Positions 8,286 through 14,142 of a stretch of DNA of 51,392 nt are shown one piece after another; position 1 is the first letter of the stretch; every line of letters begins with the position of its first letter. The notes beneath the pieces were generated by a model, which did no database searches, had not been told where the DNA came from, and saw only the letters and a list, made by a program, of their open reading frames with translations. This DNA is from Flavobacteriaceae bacterium (GTDB taxonomy: Bacteria; Bacteroidota; Bacteroidia; Flavobacteriales; Flavobacteriaceae): assembly GCA_002707745.1 (NCBI GenBank), contig PANU01000034.1, positions 1 through 51,392 on the forward strand, in the 5' to 3' direction. A program made the translations under genes and the position numbers.

Positions 8286-8534
8286 ATGAAAAAAATAATC
8301 TTAAGCCTGGCAGTAGTGTTTACGTTAAGCACTGCATTTGTATCCTGTAGAGATACAAAAGAAACCAAAATTGAAGTTGAAGCAGATGACGCTGACGACA
8401 TGGTTGATGATGTAGATGACGTTGCAGACGATGTTGCCGATGATATTGAGGATGCAGCAGACGATACAGCAGATGCTATTGAAGATGCAGCAGACGATGT
8501 TGAAGACGCCGTAACTGGTGAGGACGACAACTAA
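8286..8534 (+). CDS. Small Asp-rich lipoprotein, paralogue 2
   Basis: An 82-residue predicted lipoprotein with lipid attachment at Cys21, followed by Arg-Asp-Thr. The mature chain is dominated by Asp, Ala and Val in short repeats of the type Asp-Asp-Val/Ile-x-Asp-Ala-Ala and contains almost no basic residues. This gives a very acidic, probably helical peptide that could bind cations or stay extended on the cell surface. It sits 25 bases after paralogue 1 and 18 bases before paralogue 3, so it is part of one transcript. The long frames on the opposite strand come from the GAY-rich repeats. Function unknown. Confidence 0.82.
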   Translation: MKKIILSLAVVFTLSTAFVSCRDTKETKIEVEADDADDMVDDVDDVADDVADDIEDAADDTADAIEDAADDVEDAVTGEDDN

Positions 8535-8552
8535 AATAAAAACAACCATACT

Positions 8553-8807
8553 ATGAAAAAATTAGTTTTAACGGGTTTTGCTATCTTAACCTTAGCTGCA
8601 ACTTTTACATCTTGTAGAGATACCGAAGAAAAAACAGAAGCCGAAACCCTTGTAGAAGAAATGCAGGATGAAGGTGCCGACATTAAAGTGAAAGAGGATG
8701 ACGGCGATGTAAAAATTAAAATGGAAACTGACGATAAAAAAGTGAAAATTAAAGAAGATGACGGTGATCAAAAAATAAAGATTAAGACCGACAACGACGA
8801 TAATTAA
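8553..8807 (+). CDS. Small repeat lipoprotein, paralogue 3
   Basis: An 84-residue predicted lipoprotein with Cys21 followed by Arg-Asp-Thr. Unlike its helical neighbours, its mature half holds two direct repeats of about 20 residues, each with the pattern Val/Ile-Lys-Val/Ile-Lys-x-Asp-Asp-Gly-Asp-x-Lys-Ile-Lys. Alternating hydrophobic and Lys residues around an Asp-Gly-Asp turn suggest beta hairpins. The gene ends the three-gene cluster and is followed by a bidirectional terminator shared with the convergent S24 regulator gene. The shared N-terminus marks it as part of the same family, while the body has diverged fully. Function unknown. Confidence 0.82.
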   Translation: MKKLVLTGFAILTLAATFTSCRDTEEKTEAETLVEEMQDEGADIKVKEDDGDVKIKMETDDKKVKIKEDDGDQKIKIKTDNDDN

Positions 8808-8821
8808 GTATCTTAAAATCC

Positions 8822-8858
8822 AAAAAAAAGCTCCGCGTACTATCACGGAGCTTTTTTT
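8822..8858. terminator. Bidirectional terminator
   Basis: A hairpin with GC-rich arms AAGCTCCGCG and CACGGAGCTT, flanked by A on one side and T on the other. It can end both the lipoprotein transcript (+) and the S24 regulator transcript (-), whose stop codon lies at the hairpin edge. Confidence 0.88.
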
Positions 8859-9627
8859 ATGTATTCAAATTACTAATTTGTCCTTTTAGCTCTTCCATAG
8901 ATTGTTGCAGTTGCCGTAACAAAGTACTTTCGGAAGGTTCGTCCAGACCAAAGGTAAGTTTGCTGTTAACCATCCATAATTCTTGTATGTTTTTAACTTC
9001 TACATGTAACGGAATGTATTCTGGATTTAAAGAAATTAACCGGACTTTCTCTGGAGCACCAGGAATTTTCTGAAGCTTTTTTACCAATACCGAATCGTGT
9101 AAAACCACGATGTAAATTTTACTATCGCTGGCTTCAGAAATATTTGGCACCGCCTTACCCAGCACCCATTCATTTGGTCTTATATTGGGCAACATACTAT
9201 CTCCCTCTACTTGAAAACCACGATAGGTGGCATTGCGGTATTGCGGTAGCGGAATATTAAACGCCGGTAAGGTTTCGTACCATCCTACATCCTGTATGTT
9301 ATGTGGATACCCCGCCGCTGCTTTTTGATTTACTAATAATATAGTATCGTTATCTTCCTGGTCTATAGAAATTATTTTCGGCCCAACGTTTCCTCCGTGT
9401 ACATCAAGATATTGCGTAAAACTCTTTCCAAACAACCACAACGGATTTATTTGAAACTGTTGTAATAATTCCATTACAACTTTACCGGAAATTTTAGTTT
9501 TTCCCCGTTCAATATCCGCAGTGGTCGTGCCAATTTCAAGCAATTCTGCAAAAGATTGTTGGGTATGATGCTGTTCCTCCCGTACTTTTTTAAAGCGTCT
9601 CGCTTCAATAGATAGTTTAGATTCCAT
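8857..9627 (-). CDS. LexA-like XRE-family repressor with S24 peptidase domain
   Basis: A 256-residue regulator. The N-terminal helix-turn-helix (about residues 8-62) has HTQQSFAELLEIGTTTADIERGK. The C-terminal S24 domain has a possible self-cleavage site Ala105-Gly106 in QKAAAGYP, Ser144 in EGDSMLP and Lys183 in VLVKKL, the layout of LexA/CI-type repressors that cut themselves during DNA damage. A GTG at 9642 would add five residues; the ATG at 9627 is preferred. It is divergent from the radical SAM DNA-repair operon across a short gap rich in inverted GGAA/TTCC sites, so it very likely represses that operon and itself. No phage genes are nearby, so it is probably not a prophage repressor. 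Confidence 0.85.
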   Translation of the reverse strand: MESKLSIEARRFKKVREEQHHTQQSFAELLEIGTTTADIERGKTKISGKVVMELLQQFQINPLWLFGKSFTQYLDVHGGNVGPKIISIDQEDNDTILLVNQKAAAGYPHNIQDVGWYETLPAFNIPLPQYRNATYRGFQVEGDSMLPNIRPNEWVLGKAVPNISEASDSKIYIVVLHDSVLVKKLQKIPGAPEKVRLISLNPEYIPLHVEVKNIQELWMVNSKLTFGLDEPSESTLLRQLQQSMEELKGQISNLNT

Positions 9628-9648
9628 CTTTCGAAGATACACTTTTTT

Positions 9649-9720
9649 GGAATATATCCTAACAATTAACAGGACTATTTCCTAATAATAGGAATATTTC
9701 CATACTTTTGTCATTATTCC
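9649..9720. promoter_or_regulatory. Divergent operator-promoter region of the repair module
   Basis: The gap between the divergent genes holds a perfect inverted repeat TTCCTA-N4-TAGGAA (9679-9694). It also holds related GGAA/TTCC pairs at 9649-9659 and 9691-9701, and a half-site ATTCC at 9716-9720. A -7 element TACTTTTG (9703-9710) for the radical SAM operon abuts the repeat, so a bound repressor would block RNA polymerase. The start codon follows 16 bases later, giving a very short leader. Confidence 0.7.
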
Positions 9721-9726
9721 AATAAT

Positions 9727-11013
9727 ATGAATTTTGAAAGAATAAAAGAAAAATTAAATATTCTTGCAGATGCTGCAAAATATGATGTATCCTGTTCTTC
9801 TAGCGGAAGCAAACGTGCAAATAAAAACAAAGGATTAGGAGATAGCTCGGGAATGGGCATTTGCCATAGCTACACCGAGGATGGGCGTTGTGTTTCCTTA
9901 TTAAAAATCCTACTTACCAATCATTGTATATTCGATTGTGCCTACTGTGTAACCAGAAAAAGTAACGATATTAAAAGGGCTGCCTTTAAAGTTCAGGAAG
10001 TGGTAGACTTAACCATCGCTTTTTATAGGCGTAATTATATTGAAGGCCTTTTTTTAAGCAGTGGTATTTTTAAAGATGCAGATACTACCATGGAGCGGCT
10101 AATTCAGGTAGCAAAAAAACTTCGGGAAGAAGAAAATTTTAATGGCTACATTCATTTAAAATCTATTCCGGGAGCGAGTGATGAATTAATGCGGGAAGCT
10201 GGATTATATGCAGACAGACTTTCCGTAAACATTGAAATTCCTTCAGAAACAGGACTAAAACTTTTGGCTCCAGATAAAAAGCGGGAAGACTTTATAAAAC
10301 CCATGCAAAAAGTAAAAGATGAAATCATTCAGTATAAATCTGAAAAAAAACTCATTAAAAACACTCCTGTTTATGCTCCTGCAGGACAAAGCACTCAAAT
10401 GATTATTGGCGCGAGCGGCGAAACTGATGCCGAAATTATGTATACTTCTGCATACTTCTACAAACAATTTAATATGAAACGGGTGTATTATTCGGGGTAC
10501 ATTCCCATTAGCTATGATACTCGCTTACCTTCTATTGGTACAGAAGTCCCAATGCTGCGGGAAAACAGATTGTATCAGACCGATTGGCTACTTCGGTTTT
10601 ATGGGTTCGACATTCGGGAATTGCTCAATAAAGAATACCCTAATCTGGATAGCGATATAGATCCGAAACTGAGTTGGGCATTGCGAAATTTGCATCTTTT
10701 TCCTATTGATGTCAACAAAGCAGATAAAACCCTGCTGGCTCGTATTCCTGGAGTTGGAATGAAATCGGTTCAGAAGATACTTCATGCAAGACGTTTTAGA
10801 AACCTAAATTGGGAACATCTAAAAGCCATTGGTATTGCCACCAATAGAAGCAAATACTTTATAGTGTGTGATTCTAACAAATTTGAAACAAAAGACAGAA
10901 CTGCAGCACAAATTAAAAGTCTTATTCTGCAACAGTCTACCAGTAAATACAAAGCAACCTACAACCACCAACTTAATTTATTTTCTTCTATAGAAACACC
11001 TCTAGCTATATGA
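9727..11013 (+). CDS. Putative DNA modification/repair radical SAM protein (TIGR03916 type)
   Basis: A 428-residue radical SAM protein. Cys67, Cys71 and Cys74 form the CX3CX2C motif that holds the 4Fe-4S cluster (NHCIFDCAYC). The C-terminal part has a helix-hairpin-helix unit, LARIPGVGMKSVQKI near residues 335-352, of the kind that grips DNA. This combination is that of the family annotated as a radical SAM protein linked to uracil-DNA glycosylase-like proteins. The reaction is not known. The next gene overlaps by ATGA and encodes its usual partner. The promoter overlaps likely repressor sites, so expression is probably induced by DNA damage. Confidence 0.9.
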   Translation: MNFERIKEKLNILADAAKYDVSCSSSGSKRANKNKGLGDSSGMGICHSYTEDGRCVSLLKILLTNHCIFDCAYCVTRKSNDIKRAAFKVQEVVDLTIAFYRRNYIEGLFLSSGIFKDADTTMERLIQVAKKLREEENFNGYIHLKSIPGASDELMREAGLYADRLSVNIEIPSETGLKLLAPDKKREDFIKPMQKVKDEIIQYKSEKKLIKNTPVYAPAGQSTQMIIGASGETDAEIMYTSAYFYKQFNMKRVYYSGYIPISYDTRLPSIGTEVPMLRENRLYQTDWLLRFYGFDIRELLNKEYPNLDSDIDPKLSWALRNLHLFPIDVNKADKTLLARIPGVGMKSVQKILHARRFRNLNWEHLKAIGIATNRSKYFIVCDSNKFETKDRTAAQIKSLILQQSTSKYKATYNHQLNLFSSIETPLAI

Positions 11014-11789
11014 AAACTACACTTGTATATGACGGTACTTTCGAAGGCTTTCTATCCGCTGTATTTCAGACATATGAAGAAAAACATACAAATGTCAGTA
11101 TTGAAAAAAAAGAACTTGCCGCAGCAACTTTTTTTTCTGAATATTCATGCGTGATTACAGATTCTGAAAAAGCCAATAGGGTATGGAAAGGTTTGGCTCA
11201 ACAGTGTACTGCCGAAGGAAAAAACAATATTTACAAAGCTTTTTTAAGCGAGATAGTAGGTATAGAAAATTCCTTACTTCATTTTATAAAACGATCTCTT
11301 TCAGAAAAACGACACATTGACAAAGACTTTGCAGACTCTGAAATCTTGAAAATAGCTAAAACAGTGAAAATGGTACAACGGGAAAAGCATAGAATGGACG
11401 CATTTGTACGATTTCGACTTACAAAAGATGGGCTTTATTTTGCAACAGTAACCCCAGACTTTAATGTATTACCACTTAATGCCAGACATTTTAAAAACAG
11501 GTATGCAGACCAAAAATGGTTAATTTATGACTTGAAAAGGAAGTATGGTATATATTATGATTTGAAAGAAATAAAGTATGTTACCCTACAGGTGTCTGAA
11601 GAAATTTACAAAGCCTCACAAGCCACGTATTATTTTACAGAAGATGAACAAGCGTTTCAAGAATTGTGGCAAAATTACTTTACAAGCACCAATATTGCTT
11701 CCAGAAAAAATATGAAACTACACCTGCAACACGTTCCTAAACGTTATTGGAAATACTTATCTGAAAAAACTCCCAAATTAAAAAATTGA
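11010..11789 (+). CDS. TIGR03915 family putative DNA repair protein (DUF4130)
   Basis: A 259-residue protein that regularly accompanies the preceding radical SAM protein. It opens with LVYDGTFEGFLSAVFQTYE. The C-terminal half carries the DUF4130 pattern RMDAFVRFRLTKDGLYFATVTPDFNVLPLNARHF, WLIYDLKRKYGIYYD and a final NIASRKNMKLHLQHVPKRYWKYL. In many bacteria this unit is fused to a uracil-DNA glycosylase domain. Here that domain is absent and the protein ends after DUF4130. The start overlaps the radical SAM stop by four bases, so the two are translationally coupled. The biochemical activity is unproven. Confidence 0.88.
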   Translation: MKTTLVYDGTFEGFLSAVFQTYEEKHTNVSIEKKELAAATFFSEYSCVITDSEKANRVWKGLAQQCTAEGKNNIYKAFLSEIVGIENSLLHFIKRSLSEKRHIDKDFADSEILKIAKTVKMVQREKHRMDAFVRFRLTKDGLYFATVTPDFNVLPLNARHFKNRYADQKWLIYDLKRKYGIYYDLKEIKYVTLQVSEEIYKASQATYYFTEDEQAFQELWQNYFTSTNIASRKNMKLHLQHVPKRYWKYLSEKTPKLKN

Positions 11790-11826
11790 GTACTTTTATG
11801 GTCTGTTAACAATAAAACAACCAATT

Positions 11827-12093
11827 ATGAAAAAAATATTTTTAAGCTTTGCTGCGTTAGCTTTAGTAGCAAGCATCTCCTCATGCAGAGAAACAACAGG
11901 TGAAAAAGCAGAAGAAGCTATAGAAGCTGCTGCCGAAGACACGGAAAACAATTTAAAACAAGCTGGGGAAGCCATTGAAGAAGCTGCTGAAGAGACAGGA
12001 GAAGCTATTGACAAGGCGCTAGACAACGCAGATGAAGAGATTGATGAAGAAATTAACGAGACCGACGATATGAATGGCGAAGACGATAACTAA
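11827..12093 (+). CDS. Small acidic helical lipoprotein, paralogue 4
   Basis: An 88-residue predicted lipoprotein with lipid Cys20 followed by Arg-Glu-Thr. The mature chain is rich in Ala and Glu with regular Glu-Ala-Ile-Glu-Glu-Ala-Ala units, expected to form one long amphipathic helix, and ends in an acidic Asp/Glu tail. Its N-terminal half closely matches the next gene, including SFAALALV and EDTENNL, which points to a recent tandem duplication. A weak -7 element TACTTTTA lies at 11791-11798. The gene follows the repair operon by 37 bases and may be co-expressed with it by read-through. Function unknown. Confidence 0.82.
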   Translation: MKKIFLSFAALALVASISSCRETTGEKAEEAIEAAAEDTENNLKQAGEAIEEAAEETGEAIDKALDNADEEIDEEINETDDMNGEDDN

Positions 12094-12158
12094 TTTTTAA
12101 CAGAATAGTTATCTAAATTTATTTAACTTGTCACTCTATTAATCATAACACTAACACA

Positions 12159-12392
12159 ATGAAAAAATTATTTGTATCCTTTGCAGCTTTAGCTTTGGTA
12201 TTTTCAATTTACTCTTGTAGAGAAACAACCGAAGAAAAAGCTGAAGACGCAGTAGAAGCTGCTGCACAAGACACAGAAAACAACTTAGAAGCAGCAGGAG
12301 ATGCAGCTGAAAATGCAGCTAATGAAGCTGGAGAAGAGATAAACGAAGAAATTAATGACACCGATGATGTAAACGGTGAGGATGACGTTTAA
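12159..12392 (+). CDS. Small acidic helical lipoprotein, paralogue 5
   Basis: A 77-residue near-copy of the preceding lipoprotein, with Cys20 followed by Arg-Glu-Thr-Thr, then Ala/Glu-rich helical repeats (AAGDAAENAANEAGEEINEE) and an acidic end. Compared with paralogue 4 it lacks about ten residues from the helical middle. The genes are 65 bases apart and a strong terminator follows. Together with the three genes at 8036-8807 it completes a five-member family around the repair module. Its surface location is inferred from the acidic residues after the Cys. Function unknown. Confidence 0.82.
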   Translation: MKKLFVSFAALALVFSIYSCRETTEEKAEDAVEAAAQDTENNLEAAGDAAENAANEAGEEINEEINDTDDVNGEDDV

Positions 12393-12410
12393 TTTCCCAT
12401 TAATATTTTT

Positions 12411-12447
12411 AAAAAATCCCTTTCAGAGTTCTGAAAGGGATTTTTTT
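12411..12447 (+). terminator. Intrinsic terminator after lipoprotein 5
   Basis: A strong hairpin with arms ATCCCTTTCAGA and TCTGAAAGGGAT, a 2-base loop and seven T. It closes the lipoprotein 4-5 transcript. Confidence 0.93.
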
Positions 12448-12691
12448 GTCTAAATCTGTAACTTGAAAAAATAAAAATCAATTAAATATGTTAACATACT
12501 CGTCTGTTTTATTACCACATACCATTATTAAATTACTTTATTAACCAAAATTATACGAGTACTTTTAGAAAGGAAAGTAAAAAAATAGCTAAAAAAGGCT
12601 TTTAAAATCTTAATTAAAAAAGCTCATCTGGACTTATTTTACAACATACATTTGCTTTAAAAACACCCAGAAATTCATCCAAAAAGCACAT
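12448..12691. other. AT-rich intergenic stretch
   Basis: Between the lipoprotein terminator and the phased repeats I see no convincing gene or RNA in either direction, only AT-rich DNA with many stop codons in all frames. Confidence 0.5.
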
Positions 12692-12778
12692 CGATAACTC
12701 ACAAAAAATATATTTATAAAAATCGATAAAAAACATATTTTAACGATAAAAAACATAAAAAAGGGATAAAATTACATA
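12692..12778. repeat. Phased direct repeats upstream of the 40-residue lipoprotein gene
   Basis: The 14-base unit CGATAAAAAACATA occurs exactly at 12724 and again 20 bases later at 12744. A third, looser copy (GGATAAAATTACATA) begins another 20 bases on at 12764, and a partial copy (CGATAA) is at 12692. Spacing of 20 bases places the copies on nearly the same DNA face. They end about 45 bases before a -7-like element TATCATTG (12823-12830), which has no -33 partner. This is the arrangement expected for binding sites of an activator. The protein is unknown. Confidence 0.6.
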
Positions 12779-12873
12779 AATATTAGTTAATCAGCACTAT
12801 AGGATTTTAAGTCTTTTGCCTGTATCATTGTACTAACAATAACAAGTAACAAATTAACTCAAAACCTATACTT

Positions 12874-12996
12874 ATGAAAAAACTTATGTTTATTTTAGCC
12901 GTACTAGCATTAGCTGCTAGCTGTACCCCAGAAGATCAAGCGACAAATGACCAACAAATTGACAAAGCAAAATATGAAGTTCCGCCAAACGGATAG
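12874..12996 (+). CDS. Very short lipoprotein (40 residues)
   Basis: A clear but tiny gene: Met-Lys-Lys start, hydrophobic core, and lipobox LAASC with the lipid Cys at residue 17. The mature peptide has only 24 residues, rich in Asp and Gln, ending KYEVPPNG. The stop TAG is at 12994-12996. The next gene starts inside it in another frame, so translation is coupled. Upstream lie phased repeats suggestive of activator sites. Such a short mature chain cannot be an enzyme; an inhibitor, a membrane-complex subunit or a processed signal peptide are possibilities, none proven. The intact lipoprotein signal makes a chance frame unlikely. Confidence 0.75.
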   Translation: MKKLMFILAVLALAASCTPEDQATNDQQIDKAKYEVPPNG

Positions 12997-13468
12997 AAAA
13001 AAGGCTTTTATATCAGGGGTGTTGCTGTCATTAACATTAACAGCAACACCTTTTTTATTTTATATTTATAAATACGCCCCGGCTGAATCTGGCGAAACCT
13101 GGGAGACAGCATTTGGGACGATTGAGGCTGGAAATTTTGGTAATGTGCAAGCCTATATGCATGCACTTTTTACAAAAATTACCTTTGTATTAATTACTGC
13201 CATCTGGTTTGTAACTTCCAGAAATTGGTGGAAATACGCCATTCTTGTTCCCCTCACAATGTTTCTCTTTCAACTCTCGGGAGTTATTAACCATCAAATT
13301 CAGTTTATAGATGAGTTTGACTTCTTTTACTCTATACCTGTTATTATTCCTATTTTATTATTACTCATATTTGTATCCTATCGGGTTAGCAAACGAAATG
13401 CTGTTGCCGAAGTTTTAAATGCAGACGCAAACGAAGAAGTTAAAAAATTGATGAGTGACGAACTTTAA
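12974..13468 (+). CDS. Four-helix membrane protein of unknown function
   Basis: A 164-residue inner-membrane protein with four predicted helices: residues about 11-33 (FISGVLLSLTLTATPFLFYI), two in the middle around ITFVLITAIWFV and YAILVPLTMFLF, and a last one at IIPILLLLIFVSY. A cytoplasmic tail follows, rich in Glu and Asp. The 24-residue stretch between helices 1 and 2 would be periplasmic. The start at 12974 (MKFRQTDRKK) lies within the end of the 40-residue lipoprotein gene; an ATG at 12947 is the alternative. Overlapping frames suggest that the two products work together. No known family is recognised with confidence. Confidence 0.8.
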   Translation: MKFRQTDRKKAFISGVLLSLTLTATPFLFYIYKYAPAESGETWETAFGTIEAGNFGNVQAYMHALFTKITFVLITAIWFVTSRNWWKYAILVPLTMFLFQLSGVINHQIQFIDEFDFFYSIPVIIPILLLLIFVSYRVSKRNAVAEVLNADANEEVKKLMSDEL

Positions 13469-13511
13469 ATTTTCAGTAAAAAAGAATTTGAATATTTATA
13501 GTAAATAATGC

Positions 13512-13541
13512 TTTGTCATTTTTGTAAAAGTTTTAAATTTG
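13512..13541 (+). promoter_or_regulatory. Promoter of the tRNA genes
   Basis: TTTG at 13512-13515 (-33) and TAAATTTG at 13534-13541 (-7) are spaced by 18 bases, an excellent match to the Bacteroidota housekeeping promoter. It lies about 40 bases before tRNA-Gly. Confidence 0.8.
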
Positions 13542-13582
13542 CAACCGCTTTCAGTTAGAAAGCTTCGTTCTTATTTACATAC

Positions 13583-13655
13583 GCGAAAATAGCTCAGTTG
13601 GTAGAGCGCCACCTTGCCAAGGTGGAGGTCGCGGGTTCGAATCCCGTTTTTCGCT
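13583..13655 (+). tRNA. tRNA-Gly(GCC)
   Basis: A 73-base cloverleaf with acceptor arms GCGAAAA and TTTTCGC, D-arm AGCTCAGTTGGTAGAGC, anticodon loop TTGCCAA giving GCC, and T-arm GCGGG-TTCGAAT-CCCGT. The 3' CCA is not encoded. Confidence 0.97.
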
Positions 13656-13749
13656 CTGCTTCGATACGTTTTTTTAAAACTGCGTTTTAAAAAACACTCA
13701 GCCATCTTAAACGGTTATTGAATTTTACTATCGAACACATAATACCAAT

Positions 13750-13835
13750 GCTGAAGTGGTGGAATTGGTAGACACGCTGGACTTAAAATCCAGTGGACAG
13801 AAATGTCCGTACGGGTTCAAGTCCCGTCTTCAGTA
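13750..13835 (+). tRNA. tRNA-Leu(TAA)
   Basis: An 86-base tRNA with a long variable arm (around TGGACAGAAATGTCC). The anticodon loop CTTAAAA reads UUA and UUG, and the T-arm is ACGGG-TTCAAGT-CCCGT. The acceptor stem GCTGAAG/CTTCAGT has a G-T pair at its end. CCA is not encoded. It is 94 bases after tRNA-Gly and probably in the same transcript. Confidence 0.97.
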
Positions 13836-13844
13836 CTTTTAGCT

Positions 13845-13880
13845 ATAAAGCCAGATCTCTAGATCTGGCTTTATTGTTTT
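13845..13880 (+). terminator. Terminator after the tRNA genes
   Basis: A perfect 14-bp inverted repeat (arms 13845-13858 and 13861-13874) around two bases, followed by a T-rich stretch. It ends the tRNA transcript 9 bases after tRNA-Leu. Confidence 0.88.
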
Positions 13881-14083
13881 TAACAAATTAACACCTGCTG
13901 TATATCTAAAGCAAACTATATTCCATTTAAAATATAGCGTTACACCATAAAACCCATAAACTTCTTCATTTCAAATAACAAATTCTACTCAAACGAAAAT
14001 AAGCTTATATAGTAGCCCTCTCTTTTTAATATACCAGGTATACTATAGATAAAAGCTGGAATTTGAAGTCTAAGCGCTAATAT
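13881..14083. other. Intergenic stretch without a visible gene
   Basis: AT-rich DNA between the tRNA terminator and the mutS end. The only structure seen is a short perfect palindrome TATACCAGGTATA at 14030-14042. No coding frame or promoter can be supported. Confidence 0.5.
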
Positions 14084-14112
14084 AAAACGCTCTTTAAAAG
14101 AGAGTTTTTTTT
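14084..14112. terminator. Likely mutS terminator
   Basis: An imperfect hairpin around CTCTTTAAAAGAG with eight T on the + side and TTTTA on the - side. It lies 31 bases beyond the mutS stop and can work in the - direction. Confidence 0.55.
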
Positions 14113-14142
14113 ACTATAGAAAGAATAAGATAGGTAATTAAT

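Noticed and set aside
8017-8846. Several long reading frames on the - strand opposite the three acidic lipoprotein genes
   Set aside because: They arise because GAY/GAR-rich repeats have no stop codons when read backwards. Their products are low-complexity Ser or Ile/Val/Phe chains without a start context, while the + strand has three clean lipoprotein signals.
8857-11789. Prophage or phage-remnant interpretation of the S24 repressor region
   Set aside because: There are no integrase, capsid, tail or lysis genes, and the partner genes are a known DNA-repair-type pair.
12692-12778. CRISPR-like array in the GATAAAA repeats
   Set aside because: The units are only about 14 bases with 6-base gaps and three to four copies, with no spacers and no cas genes.
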